Positions 16,740-24,828 of a DNA stretch of 64,000 nucleotides are shown here, piece by piece (the first letter of the stretch is position 1; every line of letters begins with the position of its first letter). The DNA is from Parapedobacter tibetensis. GTDB lineage: Bacteria > Bacteroidota > Bacteroidia > Sphingobacteriales > Sphingobacteriaceae. Below the pieces are notes generated by a model. The model did not search any database. It was not told the origin of the DNA and saw only the letters and a program-made list of their open reading frames with translations. The stretch spans positions 62,001-126,000 of the forward strand of contig NZ_JAMKQJ010000011.1 in NCBI RefSeq assembly GCF_024643205.1, written 5' to 3'. Both the position numbers and the translations under genes were made by a program.

Positions 16740-19346
16740 TTAGAAGACACACGCAATAATTTCCCCTCCTTCGCTCGGCTTCAGATCGCTGAATTCCCGC
16801 CAGATTCCTGTGTCCGGATCACCAACCCTCATCAGGTAGGTCGATTCGTTAAACACTTTCGGTTTAAATGTTGGGCTTTCTACGCGAAGCGAATACACCA
16901 GTTCGCCATTTTCCTGATCGATTATTTCAACGACTGGACTTTCCAGGTTTTCCAGCTGAAGTTCGGGCAGGTAACCGATCGCCTTGCGTGCATAGTTATC
17001 CTGCTGCGCAATGGTCATCGGCCATCCTTGGTATTGTCCATCCAGTTCTTTTTCCGGGTCGGCATACCGGGGCCAGCATTCCACTTGGATGCTTTGGGCT
17101 TCCTTATCAAACGTAACGATCCCGTAACCGGTGGAACGGTCGTAAATGATAGCAGGCTCCCGGTTCGTTTGCCGTGGGTTGGCCACCGCATGGATGGTCA
17201 TCCGGTTCCCGAATCCGTCGAAAAAATCGCCAGTGTATGCCGGTTGGCCGTTGAGTGGCCTGTGGTTTTCGGTCACGGGCGGCCACCAGCGCCTCGGGAA
17301 AATATTATTCAGTGCCGGCCCGGCGAAGGCATATCCGGCATCGCCGAATTCTTCTATACCATAGTGCACCATACTGGCCAGGTGTTGGTCTCCTGCGATA
17401 TGGAAGGCAAAGCATTTCCGGATCAGCTTCAGTGCCTCATCGCGCCCGCGCTGCGGCCAACCGTTTGAATCCATATCGGCCGTGGGCGCATCACCCGGAA
17501 TGTATTCGCCTTGCTTCGGTACTGGAAGTTTGGGGACGATGCTGTCGATAACACTCCCTTGGGGTAGGGTGGCCACGGTGCAGAAATTGGTCTGCGAAAG
17601 TACCGCTTTCATTTTTATACCCTGCTTCCAATCTTTCGACCATTCCTCCAGGAAATGCAGCTGGCGATCACCCAACAAGTCTGCATCGATATCGTAATGT
17701 GCTTTGATGTCAAAATCCCGATTCTGTGTAAAACCATTGAGTACATTGGCTTCCCCGGGCAACGCATTTTTGGGCGCTGTTTTGAACTTCCGGTCTTCCA
17801 GGATCGCAAAACCCACGCCTCCGTAATTCCAATTGGTGTAGTACACCCCGATTCCTTGCTCCACAGGGGTGGGATCGTAAGGATCGGGGAGATGGCTGGT
17901 TTGCGTCTGCTGCATCATGTTTACCCAGGCTGCGGGCATTTTATACCCACCCTGATCTTGAGCCACATAATTCCAACCTTCATTGGTTGGAGCAGCCTTG
18001 CCGCCTTCTCCCCATACATTACCATGGTACGCATCATGGTCGTCCGGGATGATGGCCGCGGGGATGTGCCTGAAGATATCGCGGTACGACCACCCGAACA
18101 TGTACCACTTGCGCAGGTAATCCAACGTGGCGCGGTCTAACGGAGCGGTTTCGATACCGAACCCGCCGGTCGATTCATAAAACTGGTCGCCTAGGAAAAG
18201 GGCCAGGTCCGGGCGGTGTTTGGCCACATGCCGGCCTACCTCGGTGTCGGGGAATCCAAAATCGCCGTTGCAGCTGAATACCGCCGCTTTAAGCCCCTCT
18301 TCGCCTACGGGCTCACCGGCGATGCTCCCCTCGTAAAAATAGGTTTCGGTTCCCCTGCCAAGGGGGAGTTGCACCCGAACCCGGTAGGGCACGGTTTGTT
18401 CGTACGCCCAGTTGTCTGCCCGAAACCGGGCGATGCGCCCCTGGCCGTCTACCCGGCTGTCCTGCACGGGATCCCAGCTATCGCCGGGTTTTATTTCTAG
18501 GGTGACCCGGTGGCCGGCTATGGTCTCTATGGGGGTTAGCTGGGCAGTGAGTTTAAGTACCTTATTGTGCAGGGTGTACTGTGCGAAACATACCGGGCCG
18601 AAAACCTGATCGGGATGGTGATCCACCTTTGTCCCGCTGATCTTCCAATCGGCAAAAGCAGCCGAAGGATATAATTCGGCTGTTTTCTCGGCCTCCAAAA
18701 AATGTGATATTAGGGCGATGTTGCCCGTGAGGCGATGCCGGGGTATGTCGCCAACCTCCATTTCGGCCAATTGTCTGTCGCCGTCAGCGCTCTTGGCGGC
18801 CAAGTGTATCCGATAGGCCCCACCACGGGGTTCGGCCCGCAAGATTAGTTGGCACGTCCCACTCGGGGATAAACTGGCGGATACCTTGCGATCACCGATA
18901 AATAAATCGCCCGCTGCGGTAATCCCGGTATCCAGTCCCTTCCCGAAGACCGTGGCAGACCGATAGTCGGCAAACGGGCCTTTCGCCCCCAAGCGGATCC
19001 CAACATATTCCATACCGGCATTTCGCCCCTTGCTAAACAGGTGCACCTGTACCGAAACCTCGAACACTTCCATACGGTCGCTAAGCTGGCAAGTAAGGCA
19101 ATGTAGGGTGCGGTTTTTCCCGGTCACCACGCAAACCGCACGCCCGTCCTGAAGCTCCCAGTCCTGCAGGCGATTGCCCCAATACTCCGGGCCTACCCAG
19201 CGTATGTTTGGCCAGTGATGCCACTGACTTGCGAAGTCCGCCGCATCGGTTGTCGTTTTATTGTTCGCTTTCTTGGTGTCCGCGAGTAACGCGGATGGGG
19301 CTACCATGGCAACGCCGATGGTTTTGATCGCATTTCTTCTTTTCAT
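16740..19346 (-). CDS. large PhoD-like metallophosphatase (alkaline phosphatase D family), Tat-type signal
   Basis: 868 aa from the ATG at 19346 (MKRRNAIKTIGVAMVAPSALLA), a head with a twin Arg that suggests Tat export; the open frame extends 60 codons upstream, but that part is sulfatase DNA read out of frame. Residues about 35-350 form two beta-rich domains of unknown function. The PhoD-like metallophosphatase domain starts near 353: SCNGDFGFPDTEV, LFLGDQFYES, IIPDDHDAYHGN and HIAGDQHLASMVHYG supply the metal ligands. PhoD enzymes are phosphodiesterases/phosphomonoesterases. Here the gene is the last of PUL-B and directly follows a sulfatase remnant, and the paralogous site at 23.2 kb shows it was once translationally coupled to a sulfatase. 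A phosphorylated or sulfated glycan ester is a plausible target. Confidence 0.85.
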   Translation of the reverse strand: MKRRNAIKTIGVAMVAPSALLADTKKANNKTTTDAADFASQWHHWPNIRWVGPEYWGNRLQDWELQDGRAVCVVTGKNRTLHCLTCQLSDRMEVFEVSVQVHLFSKGRNAGMEYVGIRLGAKGPFADYRSATVFGKGLDTGITAAGDLFIGDRKVSASLSPSGTCQLILRAEPRGGAYRIHLAAKSADGDRQLAEMEVGDIPRHRLTGNIALISHFLEAEKTAELYPSAAFADWKISGTKVDHHPDQVFGPVCFAQYTLHNKVLKLTAQLTPIETIAGHRVTLEIKPGDSWDPVQDSRVDGQGRIARFRADNWAYEQTVPYRVRVQLPLGRGTETYFYEGSIAGEPVGEEGLKAAVFSCNGDFGFPDTEVGRHVAKHRPDLALFLGDQFYESTGGFGIETAPLDRATLDYLRKWYMFGWSYRDIFRHIPAAIIPDDHDAYHGNVWGEGGKAAPTNEGWNYVAQDQGGYKMPAAWVNMMQQTQTSHLPDPYDPTPVEQGIGVYYTNWNYGGVGFAILEDRKFKTAPKNALPGEANVLNGFTQNRDFDIKAHYDIDADLLGDRQLHFLEEWSKDWKQGIKMKAVLSQTNFCTVATLPQGSVIDSIVPKLPVPKQGEYIPGDAPTADMDSNGWPQRGRDEALKLIRKCFAFHIAGDQHLASMVHYGIEEFGDAGYAFAGPALNNIFPRRWWPPVTENHRPLNGQPAYTGDFFDGFGNRMTIHAVANPRQTNREPAIIYDRSTGYGIVTFDKEAQSIQVECWPRYADPEKELDGQYQGWPMTIAQQDNYARKAIGYLPELQLENLESPVVEIIDQENGELVYSLRVESPTFKPKVFNESTYLMRVGDPDTGIWREFSDLKPSEGGEIIACVF

Positions 19347-19620
19347 TTCTTCGTTTCGATTTGTTTGCTTTAGCGATATCTGAATTATAAAAACTAGTGT
19401 CCTGCTCGAAATCCGTGGCATTGACCCAAGGCGATTCCATTTCTTCCCCGGCCATATATCGCTCATAAAAATCCCGATTATTCTTGGCAAAATAAGGGTA
19501 TTCGTCAAATATATGGCCTTTTCCAAACATCCGCGGATCTCCTTCGTCCCTTAATTTTTCAAACAGGAGTTCCTTTAAGCTTAACCTAACGGAATCATGG
19601 GCCGCTTCATTCGCCAGATT
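19346..19620 (-). repeat. diverged segmental duplication, copy B
   Basis: This stretch matches 23209-23473 at nucleotide level: the same C-terminal sulfatase sequence (FAKNN, FYERYMAGEEMESPWVNATD) and the same phosphatase start follow in order, and even out-of-frame translations agree (SDIWPG.KWNRLGSMP). It differs by scattered substitutions and the 14-nt insertion before 19346. It marks an old duplication of a sulfatase-phosphatase unit. Confidence 0.85.
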
Positions 19621-19951
19621 TCGGCCAGTGAGGATACTGGCCCTGGAAGGCGCACATTTGGCATTGGGGGTATACGCGTTCGTAAATAAAACCCCCTCGG
19701 CGACCACGCGGTCAAATGCCGGGGTCTGCAGCCACTCGCATCCGTACGCACTCATATAGGGAAAAGATGCATCATCCGCCAATGCGAATAAGATATTGGA
19801 TCGCTTGGGCTTTTCCTCTTGGTTTTCGCGGTCACTTTTATGTGAATACGATATTTCCATCTGGAGAAGTGAGTTTAATATTTTTCTGCGCAAATGCTGG
19901 TATTGTGCATGCCACTAAAAAAATAGTGAAGATATTGCTTAAAACGTTCAT
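19346..19951 (-). pseudogene. chimeric pseudogene: GH97-like N-terminal stub joined to an internally deleted sulfatase
   Basis: From the ATG at 19951 the first 37 codons give a signal peptide ending AFAQ and then NIKLTSPDGNIVFT, the start of a GH97-type glycosidase, before a TAA at 19838-19840. In another frame, sulfatase sequence begins near 19820: NILFALADDAS, the active-site CAPSR, then TGRN. At 19618-19620 it jumps to the equivalent of residue 449 of the intact sulfatase at 23.2 kb, so about 360 residues (about 1.08 kb) are lost in frame. The normal stop is also lost: a 14-nt near-duplication just before the phosphatase ATG (19346) replaces it. The product could not be an active sulfatase. 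Confidence 0.85.
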
Positions 19952-20111
19952 AATATTGCGATTCCGTTGATTCGACTCTTTGCGTTTATTGACATGCAAT
20001 ATAATAAAACCGTCCGAATCGTGCTAATCGTCGCAATTTAATGCCGTTTTATAATTTTTAAGGATAAGCTTCTAATTCTTTGACAACAGGCTTAAGGTCT
20101 GCATCGGCTTC

Positions 20112-21737
20112 TTATTTCTCCTTCGACGTTGCCGACAAATAGCTGTCGATGTATTTTTGATCGTTCGCATCCGAGTCCTTATACTTTTTGCGAAGCTCAT
20201 CCAGCTTTGTATGCATTTCTTCCCGGATGCCCTTATAAGATGGATCATCGTACACATTGTGCATCTCATGCGGATCCTTCTCCAGGTCATATAGTTCCCA
20301 CTCGTCGATATCGTAATAGAAATGGATCAGTTTGTAGCGGTCCGTACGGATACCATAGTGGCGCTTGACCATGTGGATTGATGGATATTCGTAGTAGGTA
20401 TAATAGATGGCATCCCGCCAATCCTTCGTTTTCCCTGATACCAGCTCCCTGAACGATTCGCCTTGCATGTCTGCCGGAATCTGCGACCCAGCATAGTCCA
20501 GGAATGTCGGCGCGAAATCCAGATTCTGTACCAGTGCATCGAGCTTCGTGCCTGCCTTGATCTCTTTTGGATAGCGGATCATCAGTGGTGTACGGAGCGA
20601 TTCTTCATACATGAACCGCTTATCGAACCAACCATGCTCACCCATGTAGAAGCCCTGGTCTGATGTATATATCACAATTGTATTTTCATCCAGCCCGTTT
20701 TCTTTCAAGTAGTCCAGCATCCTGCCCACCCCATCGTCCACAGCGGCGATCGTTGCCAAGTAGTCCTGCATGTAGCGCTGGTAACGCCACCGCATCACAT
20801 CTTCCTCCGACATCGAAGGGTAGCGCTTCTTGAAATCCTCGTTGATCGGATCGTAAACTGCATCCCATGCCACACGCTGGGACGAATCCATCCGCCCTAG
20901 GTTATTATTGTAGGCATTTTTATCCCAGTTCAACGTACTCGGTATACCCAATTCATCCATCACCTCCGGTTTGATCTTCGAATCACCTGCCCAGTTCATG
21001 TCTTTAAGGATATTCATCTCGGCCGATTTAGCGGCCGTACCGCGGTCCTCATAGTCATCGAACAAGGTCTCCGGTTCCGGAAATTTCATCTTGGTGTATT
21101 CTTGATAATGCCGCTCGGCAGGTAGCCATTCGCGATGAGGGGCTTTCTGATGATACAATAAACAGAACGGCTTGTCCTTATCCCGTCCTTCCAGCCATTC
21201 CAGCGCCAAGTCCGTCGTGATATCGGTTACATAGCCGTGTATCTGTTCCTTCTTGCCGTTTACGATGAAATCCGGATTGTAATACTGCCCCTGCCCCGGC
21301 ACCACCGCGGAATAGTCAAACCCCTGTGGCAAACCATCCATGTGGATCTTGCCCACCATGGCTGTCTGGTAGCCAGCACGCTGGAGCAATTTGGGAAAAT
21401 TGTCCTGCTCCCAGTTGAAATGCTGCACGTTGTCCACTTTACCGTTAAGAAAACTATGTTTGCCCGTCAACAGCACAGCCCGACTTGGCGCACACAATGA
21501 ATTGGTCACCGTTGCGCGCGTGAAAAGTGCTCCTTCGGCCGCAATCCGGTCTATGTTCGGCGTTTTATTTATTCCGTAGCCATAGGCGCTCACCGCCTGG
21601 TAGCCATGGTCGTCGCTCATGATGTAAACAATATTGGGACGTACGTCCTTCTTGTTTTCAGGTTGTGCACAAGACATAACAGCCCCTACAATGATAAATC
21701 CTATGGAATGCCAAACGCTAACAGTTGTTCTCATCAT
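20112..21737 (-). CDS. S1-type sulfatase, lipoprotein (CAPSR)
   Basis: Formylglycine-dependent type I sulfatase, 541 aa. The N-terminal signal has a possible lipobox VMSC (Cys about 23). The first metal Asp pair is in YIMSDDHGYQ. The modification site is CAPSR, where Cys becomes formylglycine, followed by LTGKH. The C-terminal metal-binding segment is IVIYTSDQGFYMGEHGWFDKR. The tail DEWELYDLEKDPHEMHN is usual for S1 enzymes. The YTSDQGFYMGEHGWFDKRFMYEESLRTPL arrangement resembles N-acetylhexosamine-6-sulfatase-like groups, but the substrate cannot be fixed. Its start overlaps the stop of the preceding sulfatase gene by four bases, so the two are translationally coupled. About 160 nt separate it from the pseudogene downstream. 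Confidence 0.92.
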   Translation of the reverse strand: MMRTTVSVWHSIGFIIVGAVMSCAQPENKKDVRPNIVYIMSDDHGYQAVSAYGYGINKTPNIDRIAAEGALFTRATVTNSLCAPSRAVLLTGKHSFLNGKVDNVQHFNWEQDNFPKLLQRAGYQTAMVGKIHMDGLPQGFDYSAVVPGQGQYYNPDFIVNGKKEQIHGYVTDITTDLALEWLEGRDKDKPFCLLYHQKAPHREWLPAERHYQEYTKMKFPEPETLFDDYEDRGTAAKSAEMNILKDMNWAGDSKIKPEVMDELGIPSTLNWDKNAYNNNLGRMDSSQRVAWDAVYDPINEDFKKRYPSMSEEDVMRWRYQRYMQDYLATIAAVDDGVGRMLDYLKENGLDENTIVIYTSDQGFYMGEHGWFDKRFMYEESLRTPLMIRYPKEIKAGTKLDALVQNLDFAPTFLDYAGSQIPADMQGESFRELVSGKTKDWRDAIYYTYYEYPSIHMVKRHYGIRTDRYKLIHFYYDIDEWELYDLEKDPHEMHNVYDDPSYKGIREEMHTKLDELRKKYKDSDANDQKYIDSYLSATSKEK

Positions 21738-23110
21738 CGTTGTACGCTATTGAGCCACGATTTGTGCAGGTTGAATAATTCCATTACTTTTTCCGGATGT
21801 TTTTCAGCGAGATTTATTGCCTCACCGATATCTGATGGTAAATGTACCAAAAATAGCCGGTCTTTCCCATTGAAGTCCGCATTCCACTTAGGATTAGGAT
21901 CCGTGGGATTGCCCAATAATTTCCAGTCCCCCTTCCGCACAGCCCAGCTGCTGGTACTGTCATCATAGGATCCGGTCTGCCAATGCAACTCACGCGGTGG
22001 TGCGTCCCGGTGGTTTTCCATCAGGAGAGGGAGCAAATTGACACCTTCAACCCCCTCTTGCTCGTACTTAGCGCCGGTGATGGTAACGATTGTAGGAAAC
22101 CAATCCATTCCAGATGCAACAACATCACTCTCCACTCCTTTGGGAACAAGCTTTGGATAGCTAATGATCGCCGGCACTCTGATCCCTCCCTCGAACATAC
22201 TGAATTTGCCGCCGCGATAAGGACCGGAATTCCCGCCCCCAAAAAATGCACGTTCTTCGTAGGAATGGCCGTGATCTGATTGGAACACAATTACTGTGTT
22301 CTCCAGCTGTCCAGTTTCTTCCAGTTTTTTCATTACCTGTCCGATGCGTTCATCCAGAGTCGATACAAACGCAGCGTACTCCTTTCGAGGCGAGGCAAGG
22401 TTTTTATAATAATCCAGCCACTTTTGTGTGCCTTGATAGGGATAATGTGGCACATTGGCTGCCCAATAAATAAAAAAGGGCTGACTCCGCCTTTGGTCGA
22501 TAATCGCATTGATTTCCGTTACCATTAAGTCCGGAAAATAAGCTCCTGGTCTGTACAGCTCCTGTTCATTTTGGTATAAATCATGTTTGTTTGGGCCACT
22601 CCAAAAAAAGAAATGAGAATAGTTATCAATACAACCCCGCTGATGGCCGAAAAAATAGTCGAACCCCTGTGCATTTGGAAGTTTGTCCGGTGCGTGGCCT
22701 AAGTGCCACTTGCCCACCAGCGCTGTATAGTAGCCATTGCTTTTCAGCATTTCCGCCATGGTTACTTCCGAAGAGGGCAATCCTCTGGTCATGCCAGGGT
22801 CCTTTTCCGGAATGGGCACATTCCCTGGCAATCCCGCTCCCAGGTTAGATTTTCCTGTCAATAGTCCCGCTCGGGAGGGGGAGCATACCGGCGCAACAGC
22901 ATAGAATTGGGTGAACCGAATGCCGTTGCTGGCTAAACGGTCGAGGTTTGGCGTTGCCAAGTCATCCGCCCCATAGAAGTTCAAATCCATGGTTCCCAAA
23001 TCATCGGCCAAAATAACAATGACATTTGGCCTGGATTGTGCCCAAACTATCGTATTAAGGCCATTTAATATGACCAATCCAATGAATACAATTCTCTTTA
23101 ATTTTCCCAT
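21734..23110 (-). CDS. S1-type sulfatase, secreted (CSPSR)
   Basis: 458 aa. The signal peptide covers residues 1-25 and ends VWAQ. The metal site is VILADDLGTMDLNFYG. The formylglycine site is VCSPSRAGLLTGKS, then the catalytic Lys/His strand LVGKWHLGHAPDKLPNAQGFDYFFGH and the C-terminal FQSDHGHS with metal Asp-His. The architecture is that of arylsulfatase A-like enzymes, length normal. It starts 15 nt after a 23.1-kb scar where remnants of a phosphatase gene and a SusD gene meet, so its present promoter-proximal neighbour is not the ancestral one. It ends in a 4-nt overlap with the next sulfatase. Confidence 0.92.
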   Translation of the reverse strand: MGKLKRIVFIGLVILNGLNTIVWAQSRPNVIVILADDLGTMDLNFYGADDLATPNLDRLASNGIRFTQFYAVAPVCSPSRAGLLTGKSNLGAGLPGNVPIPEKDPGMTRGLPSSEVTMAEMLKSNGYYTALVGKWHLGHAPDKLPNAQGFDYFFGHQRGCIDNYSHFFFWSGPNKHDLYQNEQELYRPGAYFPDLMVTEINAIIDQRRSQPFFIYWAANVPHYPYQGTQKWLDYYKNLASPRKEYAAFVSTLDERIGQVMKKLEETGQLENTVIVFQSDHGHSYEERAFFGGGNSGPYRGGKFSMFEGGIRVPAIISYPKLVPKGVESDVVASGMDWFPTIVTITGAKYEQEGVEGVNLLPLLMENHRDAPPRELHWQTGSYDDSTSSWAVRKGDWKLLGNPTDPNPKWNADFNGKDRLFLVHLPSDIGEAINLAEKHPEKVMELFNLHKSWLNSVQR

Positions 23111-23125
23111 TTTTAAACAACTTAT

Positions 23126-23211
23126 TTACCAATTAGGGTTTTGCTCGAGTTCGGGGTTCAAATCACTATCATCGCAACGCCGATGGTTTTGATCGCATTT
23201 CTCCGTTTCAT
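23126..23211 (-). pseudogene. deletion scar: phosphatase gene start fused to a SusD gene end
   Basis: From the ATG at 23211, which overlaps the preceding sulfatase stop as ATGA, 17 codons read MKRRNAIKTIGVAMIVI and then TGA. The first 14 residues are identical to the start of the PhoD-like protein at 19346. Immediately after, in another frame, the sequence reads DLNPELEQNPNW followed by TAA (23126-23128), which is the canonical C-terminus of SusD/RagB proteins. A deletion has therefore removed almost all of a phosphatase gene and of a SusD gene, and probably everything between them. Confidence 0.75.
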
Positions 23212-24815
23212 TTATTTGCTTTTGCGGTATCTGAACTATAAAAACTCGTATCCGGTTCGAAATCGGTGGCATTGACCCAAGGCGATTCCATTTCCTCCCC
23301 GGCCATATATCGCTCGTAAAAATTCCGGTTATTTTTGGCAAAATAAAGATATTCGTCAAACACATGGCCTTCACCGGCCATCCGCGGATCTTCTTCTTCC
23401 CTCAATTTTTCAAACAGCAGTGCCTTCAATGCCATTCTAGTGGAATCATAGCTCGCCTTGCTCGCCAAGTTCTGTACGCATTCCGGATCCGTATCGATCC
23501 GGTATAGTTCTTCTTGGGGCCTCCTCCCAAAGGATTGATCCCAGTAGCGATCCACTCCTGTTTGCCTTCGTCGGTTTAGGATCACCGTTTTCGTCGGGCT
23601 GCCATCGGTATTCAGGTAACCCGTTTCTGGATTGCCCGCGGGCCACCGTGCCGTTTCGAAGTTATGCAAGTAGATAAATCCATCCTTCACGATCCCCCGG
23701 ATGGGATATCCCCAGTCATGTGGCCTCCCCACATCATGGCGTTCCTTGCCGATCAGCACGAAATCCCGGTCGGGGTCAATTTGGCCGGATGAATCACTGT
23801 AAAAAATATCCGTGAGGCTGCTACCTGTAATTGGCTCCATGCCGCTTGCTGCCGCTGAGATACCTGCCAGTTCCAGAAAAGTTGGCGCCAGGTCTACGAA
23901 GCTGACCAGATCGTGCACCTGCCGGCCTGGTTTTTTGATCCCGTCTGCCCACATCACGGCAAGCGGCAGGTGGTTGGAATATTCATACGCTTGCCCCTTA
24001 ATGCGAGGAAACGGCATGCCGTTGTCCGCCGTTACCACCACTAAGGTATTCTCCAGTTCGCCCCGTTCTTCCAGCAATTCGAGCATCTGCTGCAAATGCC
24101 TGTCGAAATGCTCCAGCTCAAACGCATAATCCAGCATGTCGGCCCTTACGGTATCATTGTCGGGCCAAAAATCCGGCACCTTCGTGATGTCGCCAACCTG
24201 CTTACCGCCTTTTTCAATACCTGATCTAAACTCATAGCCCCGGTGCGGCTCGGTTGATCCATACCAAAAACAGAAGGGTTCGCCATCGGGCTTTGCATCC
24301 AGGAACGCTTTGAAATTTCCCGCGTAATCGTTGGTGTTGATGCCTGTAGTGGGTGCGGCAAGCGTATGCTGGTTGTATGCCTTGCCCGTGAGCTGCCGTT
24401 TTGCGCCGTTTACCTCGCCCGGATCACCGGGCGCCCAGCCTTTGGCTGTATAACCGGTATGGTAGCCGTGTGCCGTCAGGGCCTCCGCATACGTTTTGAA
24501 CTTAGCCGGGAAGAACGCCCCATGGTTTGCGGCTTCTTCCAGCTGCCAGGAGTTTCTACCGGTAAGGATACTCGCCCTGGAGGGTGCACATTTGGCGTTG
24601 GGCGTATACGCGTTGGTAAACAAAATACCCTCCTCGGCTACCCGGTCAAATGCAGGAGTTTGCAACCAATCGCTCCCCATCATATACGCATAAGAAGCAT
24701 CATCCGCCAATGCGAATAAAATATTGGGTTTCTTGGGCTTTCCCTTTTGGCCTTCGCCCATGGAGCAAGCCACCAAACCGAGTGTGAGCGTAAAAAAGAG
24801 CAGTTTTTTCTTCAT
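23208..24815 (-). CDS. S1-type sulfatase, lipoprotein, N-sulfoglucosamine-sulfohydrolase-like (CAPSR)
   Basis: 535 aa. Lipobox LVAC (Cys 17). The metal site is NILFALADDAS (31-41), the formylglycine site KCAPSRASILTGRNSWQLEE (Cys 76). Further family landmarks are GYTAKGWAPGDPGEVNG, CFWYGSTEPHRGYE, LVVVTADNGMPFPRIKGQ with C-terminal metal Asp-Asn, and SNHLPLAVMW. This arrangement resembles bacterial heparan N-sulfatase-like (S1_8-type) proteins, though the true bond cleaved is unknown. Relative to the broken paralog at 19.6 kb it lacks two residues in the loop after ADDAS (YAYMMGSDW against FPYMSAYGCEW). Its stop overlaps the ATG of the phosphatase relic downstream, and it starts 13 nt after the preceding sulfatase gene. 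Confidence 0.92.
   Translation of the reverse strand: MKKKLLFFTLTLGLVACSMGEGQKGKPKKPNILFALADDASYAYMMGSDWLQTPAFDRVAEEGILFTNAYTPNAKCAPSRASILTGRNSWQLEEAANHGAFFPAKFKTYAEALTAHGYHTGYTAKGWAPGDPGEVNGAKRQLTGKAYNQHTLAAPTTGINTNDYAGNFKAFLDAKPDGEPFCFWYGSTEPHRGYEFRSGIEKGGKQVGDITKVPDFWPDNDTVRADMLDYAFELEHFDRHLQQMLELLEERGELENTLVVVTADNGMPFPRIKGQAYEYSNHLPLAVMWADGIKKPGRQVHDLVSFVDLAPTFLELAGISAAASGMEPITGSSLTDIFYSDSSGQIDPDRDFVLIGKERHDVGRPHDWGYPIRGIVKDGFIYLHNFETARWPAGNPETGYLNTDGSPTKTVILNRRRQTGVDRYWDQSFGRRPQEELYRIDTDPECVQNLASKASYDSTRMALKALLFEKLREEEDPRMAGEGHVFDEYLYFAKNNRNFYERYMAGEEMESPWVNATDFEPDTSFYSSDTAKANK
23209..23473 (-). repeat. diverged segmental duplication, copy A
   Basis: The counterpart of 19346-19620. It covers the last 87 codons of the intact sulfatase and the ATG of the phosphatase remnant, joined by a 4-nt ATGA overlap. 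Sequence agreement with copy B continues about 40 nt further into the phosphatase gene start and then ends abruptly at the SusD-tail junction. Confidence 0.85.
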
Positions 24816-24828
24816 TTTGTCAATTCGT

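Noticed and set aside
19347..19526. N-terminal extension of 60 codons of the 868-aa phosphatase
   Set aside because: This is sulfatase-derived DNA read out of frame. The same nonsense reading occurs at the 23.3-kb copy, and the true signal peptide begins at 19346.
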